From: Methylomonas rapida
GTDB taxonomy: Bacteria; Pseudomonadota; Gammaproteobacteria; Methylococcales; Methylomonadaceae
Reading direction: 5' to 3'
Assembly (NCBI RefSeq): GCF_024360925.2
Contig: NZ_CP113517.1
Coordinates: forward strand, 4,528,904 to 4,592,903
DNA length: 64,000 nucleotides
The translations under genes were made by a program, and so were the position numbers. Under the pieces are notes generated by a model. The model did not search any database and was not told the DNA's origin. It saw nothing but the letters and a program-made list of their open reading frames with translations. Positions 36,527-50,611 of this stretch are shown here, piece by piece. How positions within the stretch are numbered: position 1 is the first letter of the stretch; each line of letters starts with the position of its first letter.

Positions 36527-36553
36527 ATCAAAACTCTCCTCTAATGAGTCGGC

Positions 36554-37948
<1,395 letters not shown>

Positions 37949-37970
37949 CTATCTAAACTTGTGAAATGCG

Positions 37971-38834
37971 TTAAACAGCCGCGGCTCCCGCAACAATTTC
38001 CGAAATTTCCTGCGTGATTGCCGCTTGTCTGGCTTTGTTGTACACAAGTTGCAATTCTTTGATGATGTTTCCAGCGTTATCGGATGCGCTCTTCATGGCG
38101 ACCATGCGCGCTGCCTGTTCGCAGGCATTGTTTTCCACCAGGCCTTGGTAAACGATGGATTCAACATAGCGTTTGAGCAGGGTATCCAGAACGGTCTGCG
38201 CACCGGGCTCGTACAGATAATCCCATTGTCCGCTGATATCTTGCTCCAGCTCGCTCGCCACCACCGGCAACAACTGGGTCACTACCGGTTTTTGCGTCAT
38301 GGTGTTGACAAACTCGTTGTTGAACACATGCAGCTGATCGATCCGGCCTTGCTCATAGGCATCCAGCATGATTTTGATGACCCCGACGATATCCATTTGA
38401 TGCGGGGTATCACCCAGCTTGGATACCTGGCCGACCACATTCGCATTGATATTGCTGAAAAATGAAGCAGCTTTGCCGCCAATCGTTGCAACATCTATTT
38501 CGATGTTTTGCTCGCTCCATTTCTGCATTGCATTCAAAATCAATCGGAACAAATTCGCATTCAAACCACCGCACAAGCCCCTGTCGGAACTGATGACGAT
38601 GATGCCCACCCGCTTCACTTCACGCTCGCCCATATACGGATGTTTGTATTCCGGATTGGCGTGCGACAGATGATTGATGATCTGACTGATTTTCTTCGAG
38701 TAAGGGCGCGTCGCCTGCATGCGGTCTCTGGTTTTGCGCATTTTACTCGCGGCCACCATTTCCATGGCGCGGGTGATCTTTTGAGTATTTTTGATACTCG
38801 CGATCTTGCCACGTATCTCTTTGCCAACTGCCAT
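37971..38834 (-). CDS. atpG: ATP synthase gamma subunit
   Basis: A 287-residue rotor subunit. It opens with [27 protein letters not shown] and ends with the conserved K-S-A-S-D-N-A and [16 protein letters not shown] helix. Confidence 0.97.
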   Translation of the reverse strand: MAVGKEIRGKIASIKNTQKITRAMEMVAASKMRKTRDRMQATRPYSKKISQIINHLSHANPEYKHPYMGEREVKRVGIIVISSDRGLCGGLNANLFRLILNAMQKWSEQNIEIDVATIGGKAASFFSNINANVVGQVSKLGDTPHQMDIVGVIKIMLDAYEQGRIDQLHVFNNEFVNTMTQKPVVTQLLPVVASELEQDISGQWDYLYEPGAQTVLDTLLKRYVESIVYQGLVENNACEQAARMVAMKSASDNAGNIIKELQLVYNKARQAAITQEISEIVAGAAAV

Positions 38835-38846
38835 GGGACTATCCTT

Positions 38847-40388
<1,542 letters not shown>

Positions 40389-40409
40389 TTTATTTTCCCG
40401 ATCTAGCTC

Positions 40410-40940
40410 TTAGAGCCGTTTGGCTAATTGATGAAGCTGGCCACTGACGGAACCGTCAATCACTTTGTCGCCCGCTTTGGCCCGAATGCCGCCAATCAAC
40501 GATTTATCGACCGATACGGTGGCATTGACCTTTTTGTTCAAATGCTTTTCCAGCATCGCGACATATTTGTGTTGTTCGGCTTTTGTTAACGCATAGGCAC
40601 TATAAAGATCGACATTAACATAGCCTTCGTCATTGGCTTTGTATTGTTCGTACAAGGCGGAGATATTTGACAGCAGTTTCAGTTTGCCGTTTTGCACCAG
40701 CAGTTTCAGCAGGTTTTTCGCTTCATCGTCGATGTGATCCTGACAAATGTCGATTATCAACTGTAAAAGTCTATCGGATCCGACTCTCGGATTGTTGACA
40801 ATAACCGCCATGTCCGGGTCCTGAACGACAGCTGCCATGAATTGCAGGGCATTAGCCCATTCATTCGCCTTACCGGTTTCCTTGGCTCGTTTGAAAGCCG
40901 CTTCGGCATAGGGTCTTGCTAATGTCGCTAACTCAGTCAT
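40410..40940 (-). CDS. atpH: ATP synthase delta subunit
   Basis: A 176-residue peripheral-stalk subunit, with A-R-P-Y-A-E-A-A-F-K near the start and the conserved tail D-K-S-L-I-G-G-I-R-A-K-A-G-D-K-V-I-D-G-S-V. It is 3 bp from atpF. Confidence 0.96.
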   Translation of the reverse strand: MTELATLARPYAEAAFKRAKETGKANEWANALQFMAAVVQDPDMAVIVNNPRVGSDRLLQLIIDICQDHIDDEAKNLLKLLVQNGKLKLLSNISALYEQYKANDEGYVNVDLYSAYALTKAEQHKYVAMLEKHLNKKVNATVSVDKSLIGGIRAKAGDKVIDGSVSGQLHQLAKRL

Positions 40941-40943
40941 TGC

Positions 40944-41417
40944 TTAACCTAATTGTTCCGCGGTTCTGTTCAAAAGTTCCTGATGCTTGGCTTTGTCGAT
41001 TTCTTCTTTCAAGATTTGTTCGGCAGCACGTAAGGCCAAGGTAGAGACTTCCTTGCGCAGATTTTCTCTGGCTTGCAGCATTTCCTGCTCGATTTGGGCT
41101 TTTGCCGCTTCCAGTAAACGCTCGCCTTCCTTCTTGGCTTGCAATTTGGATTCTTCTACCAGTTCATTTGCACGCTTTTGCGCGGATGCAATGATTTCTG
41201 CAGATTGTTCCTTCGCTTCCTTCAGAACGTTTTTCGCCTTTTTTTCAGCCAATTTGATCTCTTCCTGGCCCTTTTCAGCGGCCGCCAATCCTTCGGCTAT
41301 CTTGGCTTTGCGCTCTTCCAATGCGGCAATGATAGGTGGCCAGACATACTTCATGGTAAACCACACCAGAAGCGTGAAGGTAATCATCTGCCCGATCAGA
41401 GTAATATTGATACTCAT
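40944..41417 (-). CDS. atpF: ATP synthase b subunit
   Basis: A 157-residue peripheral stalk subunit. One N-terminal membrane helix ([16 protein letters not shown]) is followed by a long charged helix rich in Ala, Glu and Lys. The internal ATG (M-S-I-N-I-T) was preferred over one 14 codons upstream because it gives the E. coli length (156). Confidence 0.95.
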   Translation of the reverse strand: MSINITLIGQMITFTLLVWFTMKYVWPPIIAALEERKAKIAEGLAAAEKGQEEIKLAEKKAKNVLKEAKEQSAEIIASAQKRANELVEESKLQAKKEGERLLEAAKAQIEQEMLQARENLRKEVSTLALRAAEQILKEEIDKAKHQELLNRTAEQLG

Positions 41418-41530
41418 TGATGGTTTCCTCGTTATGCTGTTGTCATTTGTATCTGTCAACTACTGCCGCTATGCGGACAGTAGTTAGATAAAGACTCATG
41501 TCTTCAATGAACAGAACAATCTATTCGTCA

Positions 41531-42630
<1,100 letters not shown>

Positions 42631-42638
42631 CTATGTTA

Positions 42639-43013
42639 CTAAACGCGCCCAAAAAGTAGCGCGAACCAAAAAACAGACAGCACTGCCACATAACCAACCA
42701 GCAGCGTTAAAAAATCAACAGATGGGATCTGTAAAACAATCGTAAAAAGGGCAACGGTCAGTATCAGCTTGACAGTTTCGCCCGCATAAAATGCATTGAC
42801 GATATCCTGCGCCTGCCGATATCTGGCAAGGTAAGTTTTATAGGCAAAATAAAGATTGGGCAGAAATGCAACACCGCTTCCGATAAGCGGGGAAACAGCG
42901 CTCTTCCATCCGCCTAGCAATAAAAATCCCGATGCCACCAGCAGGGTCACCAGGACTTGCGCGTACAATACTTTACCGACAGTTGAAAAATGATTTTCGA
43001 CTGCCATTTTCAT
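42639..43013 (-). CDS. atpI: ATP synthase assembly protein AtpI
   Basis: A 124-residue protein with four hydrophobic segments, first in the atp operon, the normal atpI position. It shares the AtpI features S-P-L-I-G-S-G-V-A-F-L-P-N-L-Y-F-A and A-F-Y-A-G-E-T-V-K. AtpI helps assemble the c-ring. Low sequence conservation is typical. Confidence 0.85.
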   Translation of the reverse strand: MKMAVENHFSTVGKVLYAQVLVTLLVASGFLLLGGWKSAVSPLIGSGVAFLPNLYFAYKTYLARYRQAQDIVNAFYAGETVKLILTVALFTIVLQIPSVDFLTLLVGYVAVLSVFWFALLFGRV

Positions 43014-43174
43014 CCCCTTGACCGTTAAGCGGGGCGATTATATCCAGCCCTCTGACTTAAAGCAAGATAGCCGCTTGTTATTACGTTATTTTTCAGCTGT
43101 TTTCGTCGCTCTAACCTCATCTGACCAGGCAGGGGTGAACAACGCTTGACTTTTGGTCGATCAGCCTTCGATTC

Positions 43175-44032
43175 TCAGTGGATTTTCTTGATAATCCCTT
43201 CCAACTCTTCCAAGCTGGTATAACTGAAAATCAGCTTCCCTTTACCGCCATTTTGATGACTGATCTCGACCTTGGCGCCAGTCCGTTCCGACAACTCTCG
43301 CTGCAAGCGCAGGGTATCGGGATCGATTTTTTTCTGCGCAGCGGCCGGTTTTTCTTCGTGCAACTCCCGCACTAATTTCTCGACCGCTCTAACAGTCAGA
43401 TTTTGTTTGACGGCCTTATTGGCGATCTCGATTTGCCTGGCTTCATCCAAACCGAGCAGCGCCCGGGCATGTCCCATTTCCAACTGCCCGCGGCTCAACA
43501 GGGTTTTCACCTCGCCGGCCAAATCCAGCAGGCGCAGCAAATTGGTAACCGTCGTGCGGGATTTGCCTACCGATTCGGCGATTTGTTGATGCGTCAATTC
43601 GAATTCATCCAGCAAACGATGCAGAGCTTCGGCTTCTTCCAAGGCATTCAAATCCTCGCGTTGAATGTTTTCGATCAGCGCCACCGCCATCACCGACCTG
43701 TCATCGATGTCCTTGATCAACACCGGCACTTCCGCCAATTCCGCCAATTGCGCGGCGCGCCAGCGCCTTTCACCCGCGATGATTTCATATTTTTCATCGT
43801 GTATTTTTCTAACCACAATGGGCTGAATGATGCCTTGCGCGGCGATGGAATCGGACAATTCTCTCAGCTTTTCCGGGTCCATGTCCTTGCGCGGCTGGTA
43901 TTTACCGCGCTGCAAAAATTCGATCGGCAATTTCTGCACCTCTTGCAGCTTTTCCGTCGTCGCAGGCGCCGTTACCACATCGCCGAGCAATTCGCTCAAG
44001 CCCCGCCCTAAACCCCGCTTTTTTTGTATCAT
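43175..44032 (-). CDS. parB: chromosome-partitioning protein ParB
   Basis: A 285-residue centromere-binding CTPase. It starts K-K-R-G-L-G-R-G-L-S-E-L-L. The CTP pocket (G-E-R-R-W-R-A-A near 91), the helix-turn-helix (T-H-Q-Q-I-A-E-S-V-G-K-S-R-T-T-V near 146-162) and a C-terminal dimer domain are visible. It overlaps parA by 4 bp. Confidence 0.96.
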   Translation of the reverse strand: MIQKKRGLGRGLSELLGDVVTAPATTEKLQEVQKLPIEFLQRGKYQPRKDMDPEKLRELSDSIAAQGIIQPIVVRKIHDEKYEIIAGERRWRAAQLAELAEVPVLIKDIDDRSVMAVALIENIQREDLNALEEAEALHRLLDEFELTHQQIAESVGKSRTTVTNLLRLLDLAGEVKTLLSRGQLEMGHARALLGLDEARQIEIANKAVKQNLTVRAVEKLVRELHEEKPAAAQKKIDPDTLRLQRELSERTGAKVEISHQNGGKGKLIFSYTSLEELEGIIKKIH

Positions 44033-44805
44033 TTTTTCGCCGCTTTTTCTTTTCTGATCATCTCACCCGCCAATGCGATGTAAGCCACCGCGCCGCGCGA
44101 CGACTTGTCGTAAGCCATCACCGGCACGCCATGACTCGGCGCCTCGGCCAGACGGATATTTCTCGGAATCGTGGTTCTGAAAACCTTGTCGCCAAAATAT
44201 TCTATCAATTGATCCGACACGTCCTTGCCCAAGCGGCTACGGTTGTCCACCATGGTGCGCAAGATGCCTTCCAGCACCAAGCCCGGATTCACGGTATCGC
44301 GAATGTTACGCAAGGTCGACATCAACGACGACAAACCCTCCAGCGCATAGTATTCGCATTGCATCGGGATCAATACACTATTGGCCGCCACCATGGCATT
44401 CAAGGTCAACATGTTCAAGGATGGCGGACAATCGATCAGAATGTAATCGTATTGCTCCTTAACCGGCAGCAGGGCATCCGCCAAGCGACGCTCACGATGC
44501 TGCGCCGACATCAGCTGCACCTCGGCCGCGGTCAAGTCGGCGTTACCCGGAATCAAATCGAAGCCCAATTCCTTGTTTTTGATGATAATCTCGGTAACCG
44601 GCACTTCCTCCAGCAACAGCTCGCAGCTGGAATATTCGATTTCTTCCTTATTGACACCGCAGCCCATCGCCGCGTTGCCCTGCGGGTCGAGATCGATCAG
44701 CAGCACCTTGCGCTTGGTCGCGGCAAAAGCCGCCGCCAGATTAACGCTGGTCGTGGTCTTGCCGACGCCACCTTTTTGATTGGTCACCGCGATAATCTTA
44801 GCCAT
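44029..44805 (-). CDS. parA: chromosome-partitioning ATPase ParA
   Basis: A 258-residue Walker-type ATPase with the deviant P-loop K10-G-G-V-G-K-T-T-T, D-L-D-P-Q-G-N-A near 39, and D-C-P-P-S-L near 123. It positions origins together with ParB bound at parS. Its start overlaps the rsmG stop by 8 bp. Confidence 0.96.
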   Translation of the reverse strand: MAKIIAVTNQKGGVGKTTTSVNLAAAFAATKRKVLLIDLDPQGNAAMGCGVNKEEIEYSSCELLLEEVPVTEIIIKNKELGFDLIPGNADLTAAEVQLMSAQHRERRLADALLPVKEQYDYILIDCPPSLNMLTLNAMVAANSVLIPMQCEYYALEGLSSLMSTLRNIRDTVNPGLVLEGILRTMVDNRSRLGKDVSDQLIEYFGDKVFRTTIPRNIRLAEAPSHGVPVMAYDKSSRGAVAYIALAGEMIRKEKAAKK

Positions 44806-45424
44806 GTTTTTGTTTCTCCATACGAATCAGACAGCGCTCGGCATCGATGCCGGGCACATTAAGGGAAATAACGGTGTAATCGGACTCTATTTGCGCCAAT
44901 TCCTGCTCGGGCACCTGACCCTTCATCGCCAGCAACAGGCCGTCATCCGCCAGCAGGTGTCCGGTGAGCCGCAGAATATCACTCATACTGGCGAAGGCCC
45001 GGCTGATCACGGTGGAAAATAAAACCTTGGGCTGTAACGACTCCGCCCGGCCATGCACGACGATTACATTTTTCAAGCGACATTCCAACACGGCTTGTTG
45101 CACGAAACGGGTTTTCTTGGAATTGGAATCGACCAATGTAAAGTGACAGTCCGGCAGGCAAATCGCCAGCGGTATCCCCGGCAGGCCCGCGCCGGTACCG
45201 ATGTCGGCAATGCTTGGCGGCTTGACATGCGGCAAAATCGCCAGACTGTCGAGTAAATGCAAGTTGACCATGTCCAACGGCTCCCGCACCGCCGTCAGAT
45301 TATAGGCTTTGTTCCATTTGGCAATCAGCCGGATGAAGTCCAACAGCTGCTCCTGTTGAGCCTCGGCCAACGGCAACCCCAAAGCCGACAAGCCTTGTTG
45401 CAATCTTTCCTGGCAACTGTCCAT
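44798..45424 (-). CDS. rsmG: 16S rRNA (G527-N7) methyltransferase
   Basis: A 208-residue methyltransferase with the SAM motif D-I-G-T-G-A-G-L-P-G-I-P-L-A near 70-83 and K-W-N-K-A-Y-N-L-T-A-V near 36. It modifies the 530 loop of 16S rRNA. Its start overlaps the mnmG stop by one base. Confidence 0.96.
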   Translation of the reverse strand: MDSCQERLQQGLSALGLPLAEAQQEQLLDFIRLIAKWNKAYNLTAVREPLDMVNLHLLDSLAILPHVKPPSIADIGTGAGLPGIPLAICLPDCHFTLVDSNSKKTRFVQQAVLECRLKNVIVVHGRAESLQPKVLFSTVISRAFASMSDILRLTGHLLADDGLLLAMKGQVPEQELAQIESDYTVISLNVPGIDAERCLIRMEKQKHG

Positions 45425-47298
45425 CAGGCGCTTTTCTTTTTCAGATGCACCAACAGCAACGAGATCGCCGCCGGCGTCACGCCTGGTATCCTGGAAGCTT
45501 GGCCCAGGGTTTCCGGCCGTTGCTTTTTCAGTTTTTCACTGACTTCGTTCGACAAGCCGGATACCAGGCTGTAATCGACATTATCGGGTAGCTTCAAATG
45601 TTCGTAGCGTTGCGTGCGATGGATTTCGGTTTGCTGCCGGTCGATATAGCCGGCGTATTTGGCTTGTATCGCCACCTGTTCGGCGACTTGTTCATCCAGC
45701 TCGGTTTCATCGGTGAAGCGCAGCAGATTGTCGATGTCCACTTCCGGCCGCCGCAGCATGTCCATCAAGCTGGCTTCCTTCAGCAGTTTCTTGCCCCACA
45801 ATTGTTCGGCCAATGCCGCTTCGTCGGTTTCGGTCCTGATCCATTTCTTGGCCAGCTTGCCTTGTAGATTGGCGATGGCTTCGCGTTTTTCCTCGAAACG
45901 GTGCCAGCGTTGGTCATCGACCAAGCCCAATTCGCGGCCTTTTTCGGTCAGACGCAGATCGGCGTTATCCTCGCGCAATTGCAAGCGGTACTCGGCCCGA
46001 CTGGTGAACATCCGGTAGGGTTCAGCCGTACCGCGGGTGATCAGGTCATCAATCATCACGCCGATATAAGCTTCCTCGCGCCCCGGACACCAACTTTCCA
46101 AACCTTGCACCAGCCGCGCCGCATTCAGACCGGCGATCAAACCTTGCGCGGCCGCTTCCTCATAGCCGGTGGTGCCGTTGATCTGGCCGGCGAAGAACAG
46201 AGCGTTCATATGCTTGGTTTCCAGCGAGGCTTTCAAATCGCGTGGATCGAAGTAATCGTATTCGATCGCGTAACCGGGGCGGACGATCTCGGCGTTCTCG
46301 AAGCCCAGCATGGTGCGAATGAAACGGTATTGCACGTCGAACGGCAAACTGGTCGAGATGCCGTTGGGATAAACCTCGTTGGTATTCAAGCCTTCCGGTT
46401 CAACGAAAATCTGGTGCGAATCGCGCTCGGCAAAGCGCACCACCTTGTCTTCGATCGACGGGCAATAGCGCGGACCGACGCCTTCGATGATGCCCGAATA
46501 CATCGGTGATCGATCCAGACCGGAACGAATGATGTCATGCGTTTCTGCATTAGTGCGGGTAATGTGGCAGCAAATCTGGCGCGGGTGCTGCTCGCGGCTG
46601 CCCATGAACGAGAACACCGGCAATGGGGTATCGCCATGTTGCTCCTGCAATTTGCTGTAATCGATGGTTCTGCCGTCGATGCGCGGCGGTGTGCCGGTTT
46701 TCAAACGGCCGATGCGAAACGGCAGTTCGCGCAAACGCTCGGCCAACGCAATCGACGCCGCATCGCCGGCCCGGCCGCCGCTGTAATTTTCCAGACCGAT
46801 GTGAATACGTCCAGCCAAGAATGTACCGGCAGTCAACACCACGGCCTTGGCGTTGAATTCCAAACCCATCAAGGTCTTGACGCCGGTAACTCTATCGCCT
46901 TGCACGATCAAGTCGGACACGGTTTGTTGAAACAAAGCCAGATTGGGCTGATTTTCTAGCGCGCTGCGCACCGCCTGTTTATACAACTGGCGGTCGGCCT
47001 GAGCGCGGGTAGCCCTTACCGCCGGGCCTTTGCTGGCGTTCAAAATCCGAAACTGAATGCCACCTTGGTCTATGGCCCGCGCCATGATGCCACCCAGGGC
47101 ATCGACTTCCTTGACCAGATGCCCCTTGCCGATACCGCCTATCGCCGGATTGCAGCTCATTTGCCCCAAGGTTTCGATGTTTTGCGTCAACAACAAGGTT
47201 TGCGCGCCCATGCGCGCGGCCGCCAAGGCCGCCTCGGTTCCGGCGTGGCCACCGCCCACCACGATCACATCAAAGTCTTTCTGGAATTTCACAGGCAA
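45424..47298 (-). CDS. mnmG: tRNA uridine-34 carboxymethylaminomethyl enzyme MnmG (GidA)
   Basis: A 624-residue FAD protein. It has the dinucleotide motif [12 protein letters not shown] near 11-22 and the active-site [12 protein letters not shown] near 48-59. With MnmE it makes the 5-carboxymethylaminomethyl group on wobble uridines. First gene of the mnmG-rsmG-parA-parB operon, divergent from arfA across 62 bp. Confidence 0.97.
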   Translation of the reverse strand: MPVKFQKDFDVIVVGGGHAGTEAALAAARMGAQTLLLTQNIETLGQMSCNPAIGGIGKGHLVKEVDALGGIMARAIDQGGIQFRILNASKGPAVRATRAQADRQLYKQAVRSALENQPNLALFQQTVSDLIVQGDRVTGVKTLMGLEFNAKAVVLTAGTFLAGRIHIGLENYSGGRAGDAASIALAERLRELPFRIGRLKTGTPPRIDGRTIDYSKLQEQHGDTPLPVFSFMGSREQHPRQICCHITRTNAETHDIIRSGLDRSPMYSGIIEGVGPRYCPSIEDKVVRFAERDSHQIFVEPEGLNTNEVYPNGISTSLPFDVQYRFIRTMLGFENAEIVRPGYAIEYDYFDPRDLKASLETKHMNALFFAGQINGTTGYEEAAAQGLIAGLNAARLVQGLESWCPGREEAYIGVMIDDLITRGTAEPYRMFTSRAEYRLQLREDNADLRLTEKGRELGLVDDQRWHRFEEKREAIANLQGKLAKKWIRTETDEAALAEQLWGKKLLKEASLMDMLRRPEVDIDNLLRFTDETELDEQVAEQVAIQAKYAGYIDRQQTEIHRTQRYEHLKLPDNVDYSLVSGLSNEVSEKLKKQRPETLGQASRIPGVTPAAISLLLVHLKKKSA

Positions 47299-47360
47299 TC
47301 TATGTTCAAATAAACGGTTAAAATAAAGCCGCCATTTTAATAGTTTATGGAGAAAAAAGC

Positions 47361-47555
47361 ATGAGAAAACAAAACAAAGCCAAGGGCTTGCAAGACATCC
47401 CCATCAAGAATCCGGTAGCCAAATTCGCCCGCCAGTTCAACAAGGCACAGGTATTCACCGATAAACACAAATACCAACGCAAAGCCAAACATACCGGCCT
47501 AGAGCCATTTGCGATCGTTTCCTGGGAAGTGATCGCAAATGGCTTTGCCGCGTAA
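47361..47555 (+). CDS. arfA: alternative ribosome-rescue factor ArfA
   Basis: A 64-residue basic protein with the ArfA core: [10 protein letters not shown] near 17-26, then [10 protein letters not shown] at 35-44, matching the R-K-G-K-H pattern of E. coli ArfA. In E. coli, ArfA recruits release factor 2 to ribosomes stalled on nonstop mRNA when tmRNA is short. Codons 48-62 form a strong hairpin, so the last residues (after K-H-T-G-L) are probably lost in the functional form. GGAG lies before ATG. It is divergent from mnmG and upstream of ribA. Confidence 0.82.
   Translation: MRKQNKAKGLQDIPIKNPVAKFARQFNKAQVFTDKHKYQRKAKHTGLEPFAIVSWEVIANGFAA
47503..47544 (+). promoter_or_regulatory. autoregulatory hairpin inside arfA
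   Basis: AGCCATTTGCGATC and GATCGCAAATGGCT are perfect 14-nt inverted copies around a 14-nt loop, located at codons 48-62 of arfA. In E. coli, RNase III cuts a similar arfA hairpin so the mRNA has no stop codon and the product is normally tagged by tmRNA. No U-run follows the stem here, so RNase III cutting is more likely than termination. Confidence 0.8.
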
Positions 47556-47562
47556 CGCCGCA

Positions 47563-48192
47563 ATGGCGAGGATTTCAAACTCTGTGAAAGCAAAAATAGA
47601 AGACAAGGTACAAACCCGGATTCCCACCAAACACGGCGAATTCATCCTGCATTACTACAGCAACAATCTCGACAAAAAAGAACATGTCGCGTTCGTCAAA
47701 GGTGACGTGGCAGGCAAGGATAATGTGCCGGTACGCATTCATTCCGAGTGCTTTACGGGCGATGTCTTGGGTTCGCGCCGGTGCGATTGCGGCGAACAAC
47801 TGGACATGGCGCTGGACATCATCAACCAGGCCGGTTTCGGTGTGTTGGTTTATTTGCGCCAGGAAGGGCGCGGCATTGGTCTGTTGAAAAAGCTGCAAGC
47901 TTATAACCTGCAAGATCAGGGCTTCGATACCGTGGACGCCAATATCAAACTCGGACACGCCGCCGACGAACGCCAATACGACATTGCCGCCTTGATGCTG
48001 AACAGCCTGCAAGTCCATTCGATCGCGCTGATCACCAACAATCCGCAGAAAATCGACGAACTGACCAAACTCGGCATTCAAGTCAACGACCGTATCCCGA
48101 TCGAGACTCACATTCACCACGACAACCTCGGCTACCTGAAAACCAAAGTCGAACGCATGCGCCATCTGTTGAAGATGCCGGACAAAAAATAA
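47563..48192 (+). CDS. ribA: GTP cyclohydrolase II
   Basis: About 209 residues. It opens the GTP ring at the start of riboflavin synthesis. Zinc ligands are in C-x-x-G-D-V-L-G-S-R-R-C-D-C, near 65-78, and the R-Q-E-G-R-G-I-G-L loop is intact. No DHBP synthase domain is fused. The start is uncertain: an ATG at 47539 lies inside the arfA hairpin, ATG 47563 has no RBS, and GTG 47584 has GAGGA 11 bp upstream. I report 47563. It begins 8 bp after the arfA stop. Confidence 0.9.
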   Translation: MARISNSVKAKIEDKVQTRIPTKHGEFILHYYSNNLDKKEHVAFVKGDVAGKDNVPVRIHSECFTGDVLGSRRCDCGEQLDMALDIINQAGFGVLVYLRQEGRGIGLLKKLQAYNLQDQGFDTVDANIKLGHAADERQYDIAALMLNSLQVHSIALITNNPQKIDELTKLGIQVNDRIPIETHIHHDNLGYLKTKVERMRHLLKMPDKK

Positions 48193-48200
48193 GCAATTCC

Positions 48201-50594
48201 ATGCTGGAACATCTCAAATTACCGCCGTCGGCGCTGAAACTGACGATCGATTTACCCGCCAACATTTCCACCGAGGCCGCCACCCGTCCGGGTAACATCG
48301 TCGGCCAACCGCGGGCCCAATCCGCGCTAACTTTCGGCGTGGCGATGAAAGCCCCTGGCTATAACATCTTCGTGATGGGCGAACCCGGCACCGGTCGGCT
48401 GTCGATGGTCAGCCATTACCTGACGACCTATGCCGAACAACAGGAATCGCCACTGTCCTATGCCTACGTCGAAAACTTCGAAAATCCGCGCGAACCGGTG
48501 GCTATCGAGCTCCCGTCCGGCGAAGGACACAATTTTGCCAAGGACGTCGAAAAGCTGATCGACGATGTACTGGCGACCTTTCCTGCCGCCTTCGAAAGCC
48601 CCAGCTACCAGCAAAAGAAAACCGCGATCGAACGCCGTTTCAATCAGCGTTACAACACCGCGATAGATCTGGTCGATGGTAAAGCCCGCGCGATGAATGT
48701 GGCGCTGTATCGAGACAGCGACACCATCACGTTTTTACCGATCCGCGACAACAAAGCGCTGGACGAAGAACAGTTCACGTTGCTACCGCAGGAAGAACGC
48801 GATGCCTTTCATCAACACACCGAGGAACTGGAAGAATACCTGGGCGATGTGCTGTTGGAGCTGCCGCAATGGCGGCGCACGCTGGTCGAGGAACTGCGCC
48901 AGCTCGACAACGACACCATCAAACAGGCTCTGGAGCCGCTGTTTGCCGAATTGAACGACAAATACCAGAATGTCGATGATGTGATTACCTATCTGGCTGA
49001 AGTCGAGAAAAACCTGAGCAACACCATCAGCGACTTCCTGATGCCCAGCCGCGGCCAGGAGGTTAGGGAAAGCCCCAGCAAGCGACAAATACTGATCGAA
49101 CAATACCTGCCCAACGTGCTGGTCGACTGCAAGCACGACAACAACGGCGCGCCGGTGGTTTACGAACCGCATCCGATTTATCAGAATCTGTTCGGGCGCA
49201 TCGAATACCTCAGCGACCAAGGCACCCTGGTCACCAATTACCGGCGCATCTGTCCAGGCTCTCTGCACCGCGCCAACGGCGGTTATTTGATTCTGGATGC
49301 CGAAAAAGTCCTGACCTATCCCTTCGTCTGGGAAGGTTTAAAGCGCGCACTCAAGTCCGGCAAGATCGAAATCGAATCGCCGTTTTCGGAACTTGGCATC
49401 AACACCATCACATTAAAACCCGAAGTAATCCCGCTGAACGTCAAAGTCATTTTGGTCGGTGCGCGCGATATTTACTATCTCCTGGAAGAGCTGGATAGCG
49501 AATTCAACGAGATGTTTAGAGTGCTGGCCGATTTCGAGGATCACATCAAGCGCACGCCGGACAATGTCGCCCAATTTGCCCAGTTGATGATCACACAAGC
49601 CAAGGATTCCGGCGCCAAACCCTTGACCGACGCTGCCTTGCTACGTCTGATCGAGCATAGCTGCCGCCTGGCCGAACATCAAAGCCGGTTATCCGCGCAT
49701 GTCAACCTGTGCCTGGAAATCATCGCCGAAGCCAATCTGTTGGCCGATCAAACCGGCGCTAGCCGCATCGACAAAAACGAAATCGAACTGGCGCTGTCGG
49801 CCAGAGAGCAACGCAATGGCCGTATAGCCGAGGCGATTCTGGAAGAAATGCTGGAAGGCACGATTTTGATCGACACCGACGGCGAGGCCATCGGCAAGAT
49901 CAACGGCTTGACCGTGATGGACATCGGCGGCAGCAGTTTCGGTGCACCGGCGCGTATTACCGCCACCGTACATCCCGGTTCGCGCGGCATCGTCGATATC
50001 GAACGGGAAGTGGAGCTAGGCCAAGCGATCCATTCCAAAGGCGTGATGATTTTGACCGGCTATCTTGGCCACTGTTACGCCCAGCAATTTCCGTTGGCCA
50101 TTTCGGCCAGCATCACGATGGAACAATCCTACGGCCACATCGACGGCGACAGCGCCTCCCTGGCCGAATTATGCTGTTTGATTTCGGCTTTGACCCGAGT
50201 GCCGATCAGGCAAGGTTTCGCTCTGACCGGCTCGATCAACCAATACGGCGAAGTGCAGGCGATAGGCGGCGTCAACGAAAAAATTGAAGGTTTTTTCGAG
50301 CTTTGCGCGGCACGCGGCCTGACTGGCCAGCAAGGCGTCATCATTCCCGCATCCAACAAGCCTAATCTAATGCTGAAACAGGAAGTGATAAACGCGGTCG
50401 AACAAGGCTTGTTTTCGATTCATACCGTGTCGAATGTCGACGAAACCCTGAGTTTATTGATGGCCCAGGATGCCGGCACCATCAATTCCGAAGGTCAATA
50501 TCCCGAAGGCAGCATCAACTTCAAGGCCGTGGCGCGCTTGAAGGAAATTTACGAAATGACGGCCGACGAGGATAAAGAGACCGAAACTGGCTAA
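48201..50594 (+). CDS. Lon-related (LonC/YcbZ-type) AAA protease
   Basis: A 797-residue protein with an N-terminal AAA-like region and a C-terminal Lon protease domain. The Ser-Lys dyad is S651 (in G-D-S-A-S-L-A-E) and K694 (in G-G-V-N-E-K-I-E-G-F), the usual spacing. The P-loop reads G60-E-P-G-T-G-R66-L-S, with Arg for the normal Lys, so ATP binding may be weak or absent. E. coli YcbZ is a shorter relative. A role in protein quality control is inferred. It begins 9 bp after ribA. Confidence 0.88.
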   Translation: MLEHLKLPPSALKLTIDLPANISTEAATRPGNIVGQPRAQSALTFGVAMKAPGYNIFVMGEPGTGRLSMVSHYLTTYAEQQESPLSYAYVENFENPREPVAIELPSGEGHNFAKDVEKLIDDVLATFPAAFESPSYQQKKTAIERRFNQRYNTAIDLVDGKARAMNVALYRDSDTITFLPIRDNKALDEEQFTLLPQEERDAFHQHTEELEEYLGDVLLELPQWRRTLVEELRQLDNDTIKQALEPLFAELNDKYQNVDDVITYLAEVEKNLSNTISDFLMPSRGQEVRESPSKRQILIEQYLPNVLVDCKHDNNGAPVVYEPHPIYQNLFGRIEYLSDQGTLVTNYRRICPGSLHRANGGYLILDAEKVLTYPFVWEGLKRALKSGKIEIESPFSELGINTITLKPEVIPLNVKVILVGARDIYYLLEELDSEFNEMFRVLADFEDHIKRTPDNVAQFAQLMITQAKDSGAKPLTDAALLRLIEHSCRLAEHQSRLSAHVNLCLEIIAEANLLADQTGASRIDKNEIELALSAREQRNGRIAEAILEEMLEGTILIDTDGEAIGKINGLTVMDIGGSSFGAPARITATVHPGSRGIVDIEREVELGQAIHSKGVMILTGYLGHCYAQQFPLAISASITMEQSYGHIDGDSASLAELCCLISALTRVPIRQGFALTGSINQYGEVQAIGGVNEKIEGFFELCAARGLTGQQGVIIPASNKPNLMLKQEVINAVEQGLFSIHTVSNVDETLSLLMAQDAGTINSEGQYPEGSINFKAVARLKEIYEMTADEDKETETG

Positions 50595-50611
50595 CCCCCA
50601 GCGGTTTGCGC

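Noticed and set aside
43014..43174. parS site or riboswitch between parB and atpI
   Set aside because: No palindrome with CACGTG and no recognisable structured leader was found.
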